Source: an uncultured Eubacteriales bacterium (lineage in GTDB: Bacteria > Bacillota > Clostridia > TANB77 > CAG-508). Taken from it: a DNA stretch of 42,018 nt. The notes beneath the pieces are model-generated. The model had not been told where the DNA came from. It saw nothing but the letters and a program-made list of their open reading frames with translations, and searched no databases. Shown here piece by piece: positions 23,100 to 31,779 of this stretch (position 1 is the first letter of the stretch; every line of letters begins with the position of its first letter). Location of the stretch: NCBI GenBank assembly GCA_902492015.1, contig CABUJR010000012.1:1-42018 (forward strand). Reading direction: 5' to 3'. Made by a program: the position numbers and the translations under genes.

Positions 23100-23897
23100 T
23101 TAATTTGTGGAAGATAACCAATTTATTTGGTAAGTTCCATCTTCTTTTTCTATAAATTTTATTCTTATATTTCTTCCCCTGTACTCTTGAAATTTCAAAT
23201 TACTTTTTGATAAACTTTCGTATAATTTATCATAATCAAAGTCCATAATAGTAGAATCTCCAACTTCTTCAATTATTACAAATTCTCCATATGGGCTTTC
23301 ATCAAATTCTTCTCCCACATTTTCTGGAATACGATAGCTATCAAAATCAGCTATATATTCTTGTCCTTCTAAAGTTATTTCTTGCAAATATAGCACATTT
23401 GTACCATGAGTATCATATCCTTGTCCATCTCTTAATTTTATAGTTTCATTTTCTGGATTGTATTCAAACATTTCTGTATCATATTCTTCTGGTGTTTTTC
23501 CATAATATTTTAATAAACATTCATCTAAATCTTTTTTATACACTATTCCATCTTCATTTATTTTTTCTTCAATTGAAGCTAGTTCAAATCCTTTTTTTAC
23601 TAAAAAGTCATTATCTTCAATTTCATTTTTTCCGTTTGAATTTTCAAGTCTTACAGCAAAGTAATTCTCATAATCTGTAAAATAATCCCATAATTTCTTT
23701 CTCCAGCTTTCAACATCTAATGTTTCTGAATTTTCAGTATTTCCATCTTTTGCAACATTTGTATCTGTCACATTTGAATTAATTGCAACTTCATTTGTAT
23801 TTTCTCTGTTTTGAAGAAAAGCAATTCCAATAATAACTATTATCATAATTAAAATAACTATGATAATTTTAGCCAAAACTGAACCCTTACTATCCAT
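23100..23897 (-). CDS. Membrane-anchored extracytoplasmic protein
   Basis: A 265-residue protein with one N-terminal membrane helix (residues 8-28, VLAKIIIVILIMIIVIIGIAF), preceded by a short positive stretch. It is therefore anchored with the bulk outside. An Asn/Thr-rich linker (29-60) leads to an acidic, mixed alpha/beta domain (62-265) with no family I recognise. No Cys in a lipobox position is present, so it is not a lipoprotein. The domain ends with RIKFIEKEDGTYQINWLSS, which resembles the last strands of NTF2-like or Cys-less exported sensor domains, but this is weak. The ATG follows TAGGAGG. Monocistronic. Confidence 0.78.
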   Translation of the reverse strand: MDSKGSVLAKIIIVILIMIIVIIGIAFLQNRENTNEVAINSNVTDTNVAKDGNTENSETLDVESWRKKLWDYFTDYENYFAVRLENSNGKNEIEDNDFLVKKGFELASIEEKINEDGIVYKKDLDECLLKYYGKTPEEYDTEMFEYNPENETIKLRDGQGYDTHGTNVLYLQEITLEGQEYIADFDSYRIPENVGEEFDESPYGEFVIIEEVGDSTIMDFDYDKLYESLSKSNLKFQEYRGRNIRIKFIEKEDGTYQINWLSSTN

Positions 23898-24026
23898 AAT
23901 ATTATCCTCCTAAATCTCAAGATAATTTTCAATTACATATTAACATATAACATAGAAAAATACAAAACAATTTAAGAAATTTAATTTTATAAATTCCTTA
24001 AAATTCAAATAAATTTATAAATACAG

Positions 24027-24074
24027 AAAATGCTGGACTACTATTTCTTTTTTGAAATATTGGTCCAGCATTTT
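24027..24074 (-). terminator. Terminator of the 110-residue membrane protein gene
   Basis: AAAATGCTGGAC (24027-24038) pairs with GTCCAGCATTTT (24063-24074), and a second inner pairing (TATTTC with GAAATA) shortens the loop. It lies directly behind the stop at 24082. Its stem is richer in GC than most host terminators here. Confidence 0.75.
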
Positions 24075-24081
24075 CTTTTCG

Positions 24082-24414
24082 TTAGCGCCTCTGCGCCTGA
24101 TTAGCATCTTTCCGGATAACGTGCTTTATAAGCAACTCTGTCACAGCTAATCCCATTATGATTACATCAATAAACCAAAGCCAGAACGGAACTCTGATAT
24201 TATTTTCGATAATCACTTTAAGAATCATTACCGCTGCGAACTCAAAATCTGTTACTTTGAGCATCTTCTCGAAAAACTCATGCTTTTTCTTATCATCAGG
24301 ATTGTTTGAATTTGCATACTTTTTAGAGCACTTGTTCATAACAATCAGTTTGATAACGCAAAAGACTTCAAGAAAAAATAACGTCATGAATGCTATAAAG
24401 AGAATATCTCTCAC
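24082..24414 (-). CDS. Small membrane protein in a GC-richer cassette
   Basis: A 110-residue protein with three hydrophobic segments (about 4-26, 58-72 and 76-97) separated by a charged stretch (KKYANSNNPDDKKKHEFFEK). It ends in a basic tail (VIRKDANQAQRR). I recognise no family. It starts with GTG behind a run of six G, 6 bases away. Its codons (CGC, GCG, CTC, ATC, GAC) are unlike those of the neighbours, and the shift to higher GC runs from about 24060 to 24480, including leader and terminator. This suggests recent acquisition as a complete unit. A holin-like or small immunity-type membrane role is possible but not supported by any motif. Confidence 0.7.
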   Translation of the reverse strand: MRDILFIAFMTLFFLEVFCVIKLIVMNKCSKKYANSNNPDDKKKHEFFEKMLKVTDFEFAAVMILKVIIENNIRVPFWLWFIDVIIMGLAVTELLIKHVIRKDANQAQRR

Positions 24415-24509
24415 CTTAATCCCCCCTTTCTCACGCTGTAAAATATCTATATGTAAACGCCAGGAAATCCCAGCGGAAAATTGAGATTAATAAAGTTACA
24501 TTATATTTT

Positions 24510-24538
24510 ATGTTAACATCTTTTTGTTAATTTGTCAA
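24510..24538 (-). promoter_or_regulatory. Promoter of the 110-residue gene
   Basis: Minus strand: TTGACA (24538-24533), 17-base spacer, TAACAT (24515-24510). The start near 24503 gives a leader of about 90 bases that can form a hairpin (CGCTGGG with CCTGGCG, about 24460-24477). Confidence 0.7.
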
Positions 24539-24643
24539 GTAATATTACTATTCATACAATTATTTAATATATAATACTTACTAAATAATATTCTCATTCA
24601 GAATTAGTATTTAATTTATATAATTTTGTAAATTAAATATTAA

Positions 24644-25207
24644 TTATATAACTAGTATTTCTAAATGTTCTAATAAAATTTTAGTTCCTAAAAATATTAA
24701 AATAAAACCTCCTGCAAGCTCTGCTTTAGTCTCATACTTGTCTCCAAAAACATTTCCAATTTTCACTCCAAACATAGATGTTATAAATGTTATAATTCCG
24801 ATTAAAGAAATGGCAAGTAAAATATTAACCTTTAAAAAAGCAAAAGTAACACCTATTGCTAATGCATCAATGCTCGTTGCTATTGAAAGGATTATCATTG
24901 TTTTAAAGTCAATTTTATCGTTTGACTCTTCTTTTATTTCAAATGCTTCTTTTATCATATTAATTCCTATAAAAACTAATAAAATAAAAGCTATCCAGTG
25001 GTCTATGTTTTTAATTTTATCTTCAAATCCAACTCCTAAAATATATCCAATAAATGGCATTAAAGCTTGAAAAACACCAAAATATAAACCAATAACTATT
25101 GCTTTTTTCCACTCCATTTTAGGCATTGATAAACCTTTGCAAACAGATACTGCAAATGCATCCATTGCAAGTCCTATAGCAATTAATATAAGTTCTAATA
25201 TTCCCAT
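24644..25207 (-). CDS. mntP: Manganese efflux pump MntP
   Basis: A 187-residue membrane protein with six helices in two repeats. The first carries GLAMDAFAVSVCKGL and the second ATSIDALAIGVTFAFL; these Asp residues mark the MntP (DUF204/YebN) family and bind the metal. It exports Mn(II). The ATG follows AGGGGG. MntP genes are often controlled by the yybP-ykoY manganese riboswitch, but its conserved core is not seen in the 288-base upstream gap, which holds only the terminator of the upstream gene and AT-rich DNA. Confidence 0.93.
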   Translation of the reverse strand: MGILELILIAIGLAMDAFAVSVCKGLSMPKMEWKKAIVIGLYFGVFQALMPFIGYILGVGFEDKIKNIDHWIAFILLVFIGINMIKEAFEIKEESNDKIDFKTMIILSIATSIDALAIGVTFAFLKVNILLAISLIGIITFITSMFGVKIGNVFGDKYETKAELAGGFILIFLGTKILLEHLEILVI

Positions 25208-25299
25208 TTAATCCCCCTATATTTCTTACATTAATATTATGAAAATTTTTATTATAAAGAACAACCTATAAATTTTATATAAAAAAATTATACAAAAAA

Positions 25300-25333
25300 G
25301 ACTTACCTGCAATGTGAAAATTGCAGATAAATC
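25300..25333 (-). terminator. Terminator between the DUF4179 gene and mntP
   Basis: Minus strand: a 14-bp stem with three G-U pairs (arms 25333-25320 and 25313-25300), a 6-base loop and TTTTTT. It is 160 bases behind the DUF4179 stop and about 90 before mntP. It most simply ends the sigma/anti-sigma transcript; it could also act as an attenuator in an mntP leader. Confidence 0.75.
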
Positions 25334-25495
25334 TCATTATTTAAAACATAACCAGATATTACTATCAGTATATAGGTATTTTACATATTAAATACACTAA
25401 TTGTTCAATTATCTTTTTTTAGATTATACTATAATATTTATCTTATTACAAGCAAATCAATTTATTTTTGATATTGTTTTGTAATCCTTTTAAAT

Positions 25496-27190
25496 TTATA
25501 TAAATTTTATGCTTTTTATTATATCCTCCATTTCTTTATTCACATCAAAATTTGATGTATGATTTACCTCGTATATATAATCGTTGTATACAAATATATA
25601 ATGTTTTTTTGTTTCAGATGTAGTCGTTGTATAAGTTATTGTGTCTATTCCATCTAATTTTATTTGATTTTTATCATTAAATTTAATTTTTTGAAGCCTC
25701 TCTTCTACATTATTTATATTTATTGTTTTATTTCCTAACGGTTGTCTTAATCCATTATTATCATATCCATATGCAAATATAGTTATATCATCTCCGCTTA
25801 AAAATTTCATCATCTGATTATGATCTATTGAAGCCTCAATTGATTTATTTTCCACAACACAATTAAGGTTATAAAATTCTCCAATTACATAACCACTAGA
25901 ATAATATTCTAGTTTTTCCCTTACTTCATATATTTCTTCCAAACTTAAGTTTAATGCATTTTTATATGAAATCATATTTAAAAATCCTGTATGATATACT
26001 TTATCTTGTATAATATCTCCACATGACATATTTAAGCTATATAGTATTGGTTCTTTTGTAATCGCCAATTTTCCAGAATTTTCATGTATTTCATTCAATT
26101 CATTATATTCAAATTCTATATTTCTCCATTGTTTTTTTACTTTATTAATTTCTTTTTGATTATCTTTTTCTTTTAAATCTGTAGTAAAATCTATATTAAC
26201 ACTTCCTTTACTATAAATTTCATTAGTTGAAATCGATGTTTCATAAATGTTAACTGTAATTTTAGAATTATCTGGTATACTTCTAAAAATAATATCTGTT
26301 GGTACTCCACCAATAGTATAAGTAGTATTATTTTCTAAAATAGTATTTCCATTTTCATCTAAAATTTCTACAAAGTATCTTATATCCGGATCTGTAGTAT
26401 AACCTTCTAGTAATACCACTAATTTTGTTGTAAGTCTCGATTTTTTTACACTTATAATATTGGCTATAATATCCCAAGGTAACACTTCACTATTATTTAT
26501 ATTTTCTAATTTCACACTTTTATTTTCTACTATATATTCTTTATAATCTAAATTAATTTTTTCTTCATCTAATGTTATATTAAAATTCCAGTTTCCTAAA
26601 ATTACTGGTTCTACATCGGGATTAATAAATTCCTTATATATTTTTATATCTGTTTCAAAAGTTGATTTATCATTCAACTTATTTCCATCAATTGTATATA
26701 ATTCGTAAATTATGTATTCTGTATTACTAATTTTATTAAAAATTTCTGTATTCTTATCCTCTAATCCATAAATATCTGTTCCACTTATTATTCTGCTACT
26801 ATCATAGATTTTCTCAACAAATTTTTTGCTTTCATTTAATTTCAAAGCATATCCAATTATTAAAGTATTTCCATCTACTCCATAATCCATTAAAGTTAAA
26901 GTAGCACCATTATTTTCTTTCACAATATTTAACTCATTTTTTTCTTCATTATAAGTTTGAAACATGCCTATTTTATTTAATGCCCAAGAAAAAATATTTT
27001 CATTATATTTAGCATAAGTAAAAATATTGCCAGTTATTATTCCAATTATTATTAATATAGAAGCAATTTTTATCGTAGTATAACTTCGGTATGAATGTTT
27101 CTCTTTTTCCTTAAAATTTTCTATTGCAATTTTCGTTTCAAGTTTTTCAAAAATTCTTTTATTAAAATTGTTTTGAAAATTATTTTCCAT
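25496..27190 (-). CDS. DUF4179 membrane protein, likely anti-sigma factor
   Basis: A 564-residue protein with a cytoplasmic N-terminus (1-38), one membrane helix (about 40-62, TTIKIASILIIIGIITGNIF) and a large extracytoplasmic region. The segment just after the helix (FSWALNKIGMF, then GATLTLMDYGVDGNTLIIGY) matches DUF4179. Proteins of this type are encoded directly after ECF-like sigma factors and are thought to hold them at the membrane until an outside signal is sensed. The start overlaps the sigma gene by 11 bases, so the two are translationally coupled. The outer part is long (500 residues) and has immunoglobulin-like beta patterns; its ligand is unknown. Confidence 0.83.
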   Translation of the reverse strand: MENNFQNNFNKRIFEKLETKIAIENFKEKEKHSYRSYTTIKIASILIIIGIITGNIFTYAKYNENIFSWALNKIGMFQTYNEEKNELNIVKENNGATLTLMDYGVDGNTLIIGYALKLNESKKFVEKIYDSSRIISGTDIYGLEDKNTEIFNKISNTEYIIYELYTIDGNKLNDKSTFETDIKIYKEFINPDVEPVILGNWNFNITLDEEKINLDYKEYIVENKSVKLENINNSEVLPWDIIANIISVKKSRLTTKLVVLLEGYTTDPDIRYFVEILDENGNTILENNTTYTIGGVPTDIIFRSIPDNSKITVNIYETSISTNEIYSKGSVNIDFTTDLKEKDNQKEINKVKKQWRNIEFEYNELNEIHENSGKLAITKEPILYSLNMSCGDIIQDKVYHTGFLNMISYKNALNLSLEEIYEVREKLEYYSSGYVIGEFYNLNCVVENKSIEASIDHNQMMKFLSGDDITIFAYGYDNNGLRQPLGNKTININNVEERLQKIKFNDKNQIKLDGIDTITYTTTTSETKKHYIFVYNDYIYEVNHTSNFDVNKEMEDIIKSIKFI

Positions 27191-27731
27191 AGTTATACCC
27201 CCTCTCTACTAATGCATTCTTTATTCTTTTTCTAATTCTATGTAATTTTGTATTTATATTAAATTCAGTATAACCAAGTTCTTTTGCTATTTTTCTTGTT
27301 TTTTGACCTTCATAATAAAACATTTTAAAAATTTTATAATCTATTTCTGAATTTTCTAATTCTTTAAAAATAATCTCATTTCTTTCTTTTTCTTCTAATA
27401 CTGCCATTATATTAAAATCCATAGGTGTATTTTCCTCAAGATTTAACAAATTAATAAGTTTTTGATTGTCTCTTAAAGTACTTTTTACTACATTCTTTGT
27501 TACTCCAGAAATATATGGTTTTAAAAACTTATCTTTTTTTAACTTTTTTTGATTTTTCCACACAACAAGAAATACATCAGATATCATTTCTTCAACATCT
27601 TCATCTCTCAACATATCTCTCGTCATATTCTTAATAATTGTAAAAACATAATTACTGAATTCATTTACAATTTGCTTTATATCTAATTTGCCGTCAACAA
27701 AATAAGCTTTTATTAATTTGTCATCTTCCAT
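27180..27731 (-). CDS. ECF-type RNA polymerase sigma factor
   Basis: A 183-residue sigma-70 family protein with region 2 (IVNEFSNYVFTIIKNM, then DEDVEEMISDVFLVVWKN) and region 4 (YKIFKMFYYEGQKTRKIAKE, then NTKLHRIRKRIKNALVERGY), a helix-turn-helix for the -35. Regions 1 and 3 are absent, as in group 4 sigma factors. It is the first gene of a two-gene unit with the DUF4179 anti-sigma candidate. The visible promoter is an extended -10 sigma-A type. No second ECF-type promoter is obvious, so self-activation is not shown. Confidence 0.9.
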   Translation of the reverse strand: MEDDKLIKAYFVDGKLDIKQIVNEFSNYVFTIIKNMTRDMLRDEDVEEMISDVFLVVWKNQKKLKKDKFLKPYISGVTKNVVKSTLRDNQKLINLLNLEENTPMDFNIMAVLEEKERNEIIFKELENSEIDYKIFKMFYYEGQKTRKIAKELGYTEFNINTKLHRIRKRIKNALVERGYNYGK

Positions 27732-27754
27732 ATTTTCTCTCCTTTCTTAAAAAT

Positions 27755-27763
27755 ATTATATCA
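27755..27763 (-). promoter_or_regulatory. Extended -10 promoter of the ECF sigma gene
   Basis: Minus strand TGATATAAT (27763-27755), an extended -10 with a full TATAAT. There is no good -35 at the expected distance. It lies 24 bases before the ATG, which follows AAAGGAG. Confidence 0.6.
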
Positions 27764-27951
27764 TAATTTCTTTTCACTTATATATTTACATTTTTTTAAA
27801 AAAACTTACACAAAATTATAATATTAAATATTTATTTAACTAATTTTTTATCATATATCAACTATAGTATTCATGAAAGTTTAATAATTTTTTATTTATA
27901 TAATAAAAAATTTGTAATATAATTTAATATAGTATTAACTCTTATTATCAA

Positions 27952-27968
27952 GTTAAGTTAAACTTAAC
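27952..27968. promoter_or_regulatory. Operator candidate upstream of the GH30 gene
   Basis: GTTAAGTT, one central A, then AACTTAAC: a perfect 8-1-8 inverted repeat, 52 bases before the ATG. It probably lies at or just downstream of the promoter, a usual place for a sugar-responsive repressor. The promoter hexamers around 27910-27945 are ambiguous in this AT-rich DNA. Confidence 0.5.
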
Positions 27969-28019
27969 AATGAACTAAAATATTTAATATACTATAAGTT
28001 AATTATATAAGGAGTTTTT

Positions 28020-29345
28020 ATGGAAATAAAAAAAATCGAAACAAATTATAAAAGAAAACTATTTTTTTATGAATCAAAAGTAAGTTCAAAAAAATATAGT
28101 GGAAAATTTGAAAATCAAATAATAAATATATATCCTGAAATTACTTATCAAAGTATAATTGGTTTTGGTGGAGCATTTACTGAAAGTACAGGATTTGCTT
28201 TAAAATCCTTACCTAAAGAAAAACAAGTTAATTTGTTAAATGAGTATTTTTCTAAATCGGGTTTAAATTATTCTATAGGTAGATTGCCAATTGGAAGCTC
28301 GGATTTTTCTTTAAAATCTTATTCTTATTCAAATAAAGCTGACTTATCTGATTTTAGTATTGAAAAAGATAAAGAATATATCATTTCAACAGTAAAATCG
28401 GCTTTAAAAATAAATCCTAATCTTAAATTTTTAGCATCAATTTGGAGTCCTCCAAAATTTATGAAATCTAATAAAATGTTAGTACTAGGTGGAAAACTTT
28501 TAAAAGAACATAGACAAACTTTAGCAGACTATTATTGCAAATATATTAAAGAATATTTTAAAAATGAAATTTCTATAAATTATATAACAGTTCAAAATGA
28601 ACCTAATGCAATCCAAATTTGGGAATCATGTTTATATTCACCAGAAGAAGAAATGGACTTTGCAATAAATTATTTATTTCCTACTTTAAAAAGGAATGAA
28701 ATTAATACAAAGATTTTAATTTGGGATCATAATAAAGAAAAATTATTTACTAGGAGTCTAGCTGAATTAAAAGATAATAAAGCATTAGAAGCTATTTCAG
28801 GAATAGCTTTTCACTGGTATACAGGTGACCATTTTGAAAATATCGAACTTACTCATAATGCTTTTCCAGGTAAATTATTATTCCACACAGAAGGTTGCAC
28901 AGGATATTCTAAATTTAATCCTAAAGAAGAAGTTAAAAATGCTGAAATATACGGTCATGATATTTTAGGTGATTTAAATTCTGGCATACATGCTTTTATT
29001 GACTGGAACTTAATTTTAGATAATAAAGGTGGTCCAAATCACAAATTAAATTATTGCAATAGTCCTGTAATGATAAATAAAGAGAAAGATGATTATATAA
29101 AAAATTTAACTTTCTATTACATAGGACACTTCAGCAAATTTATACAAACTGGTGCAAAAAGAATTGCATTTAGTAAATATACCAGCGATATAGAAATAAC
29201 AAGTTTCATAAATCCAGATAATAGTATTGCTGTAGTTTTAATGAATAGAAATGATTTTAACAAAGAGTATAATTTAGTTATAAAAGATAATATAATTCAT
29301 GATAATTTGGACAGTCATGCTATAGTTACTTATTTAATAAAATAG
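28020..29345 (+). CDS. Glycoside hydrolase family 30 (glucosylceramidase-like)
   Basis: A 441-residue retaining glycosidase. The family opening YQSIIGFGGAFTESTGFAL, SIWSPPKFMKSN, the acid/base Glu194 in TVQNEPNAIQIWES and the nucleophile Glu291 in LLFHTEGC identify GH30. WNLILDNKGGPNH is also typical. GH30 enzymes include beta-glucosylceramidase, beta-glucosidase and beta-1,6-glucanase. There is no signal peptide, so it acts inside the cell on an imported or lipid-linked substrate. The ATG follows AAGGAG. It has its own terminator; the tocopherol-cyclase-like gene follows after 161 bases on the same strand. Confidence 0.92.
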   Translation: MEIKKIETNYKRKLFFYESKVSSKKYSGKFENQIINIYPEITYQSIIGFGGAFTESTGFALKSLPKEKQVNLLNEYFSKSGLNYSIGRLPIGSSDFSLKSYSYSNKADLSDFSIEKDKEYIISTVKSALKINPNLKFLASIWSPPKFMKSNKMLVLGGKLLKEHRQTLADYYCKYIKEYFKNEISINYITVQNEPNAIQIWESCLYSPEEEMDFAINYLFPTLKRNEINTKILIWDHNKEKLFTRSLAELKDNKALEAISGIAFHWYTGDHFENIELTHNAFPGKLLFHTEGCTGYSKFNPKEEVKNAEIYGHDILGDLNSGIHAFIDWNLILDNKGGPNHKLNYCNSPVMINKEKDDYIKNLTFYYIGHFSKFIQTGAKRIAFSKYTSDIEITSFINPDNSIAVVLMNRNDFNKEYNLVIKDNIIHDNLDSHAIVTYLIK

Positions 29346-29362
29346 TCAAACAATTAAAAAAC

Positions 29363-29392
29363 TGAGTAATTTGCTAAAACTTATTACTTAGC
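29363..29392 (+). terminator. Terminator of the GH30 gene
   Basis: CTGAGTAAT (29363-29371) pairs with ATTACTTAG (29384-29392), including one G-U pair, followed by CTTTTTCTTTTT. It lies about 20 bases behind the stop, separating this gene from the next plus-strand gene. Confidence 0.75.
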
Positions 29393-29506
29393 TTTTTCTT
29401 TTTAAATAACTATTTTTATTATATTAGATATTTTAATTTTAAAGCTTTTTTCAATATTTTTAATAATTCTAAAGAATTTAGTAAATACTTATTAATAGGT
29501 GATATT

Positions 29507-30457
29507 ATGAATAGCTTATATTTAAAAAATAATCCTAAAGTATTTCAGGGCAAAAATAAAATTAAAAATATTGAAAATTATTTTGAAGGTTGGTATTTTA
29601 AAAACACTAACTTAAATAAAACTATTTCTTTTATTCCTGGAATAAACATAAAAAATGGGAAAAAATCTTGTTTTATCCAAATTATAACAAATTCAGAATC
29701 GTACTATATTCCCTATTCTTTTGAAGATTTTAAATTTTCTTATAATCCATTTTTTATCAAAATTAAAGACAACTTTTTTTCAGAAGAAGAAATAGTTTTA
29801 AATATAGACTATAATAATTTAAAAGTTAATGGTATTTTACTATTTTCTCATAATATTAATTTAAAGAAAAAAATTTTAATGCCTAATATAATGGGACCAT
29901 TTTCATATATTCCAAATATGGAATGTAATCACGCAATTTTGAATTTATACAATCTTGTTAATGGTTCTCTAAAAATAAATGATGAAACTTTTAATTTTAA
30001 AAATGGAATTGGTTATATTGAAAAAGATTGGGGCACATCTTTTCCAAAAAATTACATTTGGTGTCAAGGAAATTGTTTTTCTAATAAAACAAATACAAGT
30101 CTTTTTCTTTCTATTGCAAATATTCCATTCAAAAATTTTAGTTTCACAGGATTTATTTGTGTTTTATATTTAGCAGGTAAAGAATATAAATTTACAACTT
30201 ATAATTTTGCAAAACTTGAAGAATACAAGATTGTAGATAACTATGTGAATATTGTATTATCTAGAAAGAATTATAAACTTATAATAACAGCCAGAAATAA
30301 AGATGCAAGAAAGCTTCTAGCACCCCAAAATGGAGATATGAATATTCATGTTTCAGAAAGTGTAAATTCTGAATTAGATATTATTTTATTTAAAAATAAT
30401 TCAGTTGTATATAAAGATTATAGTACAAATTGTGGTTTAGAAATGAGAGATATCTAA
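29507..30457 (+). CDS. Tocopherol-cyclase-like lipocalin-fold protein
   Basis: A 316-residue protein matching the tocopherol cyclase-like family (PF14249). Visible motifs are NPKVFQGK and YFEGWYFKN at the start, SFIPGINI, IMGPFSYIPNMECNHA, the signature IGYIEKDWGTSFPKNYIWCQ and SLFLSIANIPFKNFSFTGFI. Plant VTE1 closes the chromanol ring of vitamin E in this fold. Bacterial homologues outside phototrophs have no established reaction, and the family is related to CrtC/AttH-type lipocalins acting on isoprenoid or lipid substrates. There is no signal peptide or membrane helix. A neighbouring GH30 glucosylceramidase-like gene hints at glycolipid handling. Its stop codon directly abuts the stop codon of the convergent LCP gene. 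Confidence 0.85.
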   Translation: MNSLYLKNNPKVFQGKNKIKNIENYFEGWYFKNTNLNKTISFIPGINIKNGKKSCFIQIITNSESYYIPYSFEDFKFSYNPFFIKIKDNFFSEEEIVLNIDYNNLKVNGILLFSHNINLKKKILMPNIMGPFSYIPNMECNHAILNLYNLVNGSLKINDETFNFKNGIGYIEKDWGTSFPKNYIWCQGNCFSNKTNTSLFLSIANIPFKNFSFTGFICVLYLAGKEYKFTTYNFAKLEEYKIVDNYVNIVLSRKNYKLIITARNKDARKLLAPQNGDMNIHVSESVNSELDIILFKNNSVVYKDYSTNCGLEMRDI

Positions 30458-31627
30458 TTATTTTTCATATAAGATTTCTCTCATTTGTTTTCTTGCTTTA
30501 TCCATATCTCCTACAAAATAATAAGTTCCATCAATATTTTTTCCATCAGAATATTCTAAAGCCGGAATTTGTAAAGAAATAATATTATTTTTATAATCAT
30601 CATTATATCTTAAAAATCCTGGAATATATTTTATATATTCTGAAAAATCAATATTAGTAGTAACACAAGGTAAAAATAAATCTATTAATTCATTTATTTC
30701 TTTAAAATCTTTTTTTAAAATATCTTGTATAACCTTTTCTAAAACTACTCTTTGTCTTTCTGTTCTTTTAAAATCATAATTTCCAACTGAACGGTTTCTA
30801 CAATGTGTTAAAACTTGCACTCCTGTTAAATGTACATTTCCGAATTCAGTTAATTTTTCAGCCTCTCCTCCAGAAACCTTTGCTGTATAATCAACATATT
30901 TGTTTATAAAATTCTTTTCATCTTCTGTAATTTCTAAATCTATTCCACCAAGTTTATCAATAACTTTAACAAGTCCAGAAAAATCTATTGTTATATATTC
31001 AGATATATCAGTATTAAAATTTTGATTCACAGTTTTTATAACAAGTTCTTCTTTACCTTTAGAAAAAGCTGAATTTATTTTTGAAGCTTTATACCCTGGA
31101 ATTTCTACATAAGTGTCTCTAGGAATACTTACGAGTTTTACAGTATGCTTATTAGGATTTATTGAAAAAATCATTATAGAATCACTTCTAGAAGCATTAT
31201 ACTTATTGTTAATATCTCTTGAGTCTACTCCAAGTAATAAAATATTTTTTATATTTTTATACTCTTCTTCAGATAAATTTGGAAGTTCTTTTTCTGTGTT
31301 TTCATTTATTCCTAAATTAGGTTTTTCCAAAAAGTTATAATTTATTTTAGATATTTTGGATTTAATATAATTAAATGTCGCCAGCAAACTTATAATACTT
31401 AATATTATAATTATTAGTAAAATTGATACTAAAATTTTAAAAAACTTTCTACTTTTAGGATTTTGCTTTCTTTGTAATTTCTTGCCTGCTTCTTTTAAAT
31501 TTTTAAAATATTCATTTTTCTCATTAATTGCCGTTATAGGTTTCTTTGTTTTCCCTAATTTTTCATTCTTTATATTTCTCAAATTATTTTTAGTAATAAA
31601 CTTAAATTTAAAAACTTTTATAAACAC
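30458..31627 (-). CDS. LytR-CpsA-Psr family wall-polymer ligase
   Basis: A 389-residue protein with a basic cytoplasmic N-terminus (1-63), one membrane helix (about 64-87, ILVSILLIIIILSIISLLAT) and an outer LCP domain (about 125-310). Family motifs are KNILLLGVDSRD, ASRSDSIMIFSINPNKHTVK, VSIPRDTYVEIPG and GVQVLTHCRNR. LCP enzymes move teichoic acid or capsule from undecaprenyl diphosphate onto peptidoglycan or protein. The start is GTG with TTGGAGG 7 bases before. Several glycan genes are in this window (GT26, the EPS operon), so possible substrates are at hand. It ends without visible terminator, stop to stop with the convergent gene. Confidence 0.93.
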   Translation of the reverse strand: MFIKVFKFKFITKNNLRNIKNEKLGKTKKPITAINEKNEYFKNLKEAGKKLQRKQNPKSRKFFKILVSILLIIIILSIISLLATFNYIKSKISKINYNFLEKPNLGINENTEKELPNLSEEEYKNIKNILLLGVDSRDINNKYNASRSDSIMIFSINPNKHTVKLVSIPRDTYVEIPGYKASKINSAFSKGKEELVIKTVNQNFNTDISEYITIDFSGLVKVIDKLGGIDLEITEDEKNFINKYVDYTAKVSGGEAEKLTEFGNVHLTGVQVLTHCRNRSVGNYDFKRTERQRVVLEKVIQDILKKDFKEINELIDLFLPCVTTNIDFSEYIKYIPGFLRYNDDYKNNIISLQIPALEYSDGKNIDGTYYFVGDMDKARKQMREILYEK

Positions 31628-31699
31628 AAATTTTCCTCCAACTTTTTTCTTATTTATAATGTATTCAAAGAAAAGAATTTTATTTGTTAAAAAAGAGAA

Positions 31700-31729
31700 A
31701 TTCTCCAGCGATTACCCTCGCCGGAGAAT
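31700..31729 (-). terminator. GC-richer terminator of the beta-CASP gene
   Basis: A 12-bp stem with one G-U pair (ATTCTCCGGCGA on the minus strand), a 6-base loop and TTCTCTTTTTT. It lies 50 bases behind the stop at 31780 and shares that gene's higher GC. Confidence 0.88.
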
Positions 31730-31779
31730 CAATAAATCTTGAAAAACTATTGCATTATTACTTGGTTACTGCTTATCGT

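Noticed and set aside
25208..25495. Possible yybP-ykoY manganese riboswitch before mntP
   Set aside because: The conserved riboswitch core was not found; the only strong structure is a plain terminator hairpin that fits the upstream gene.
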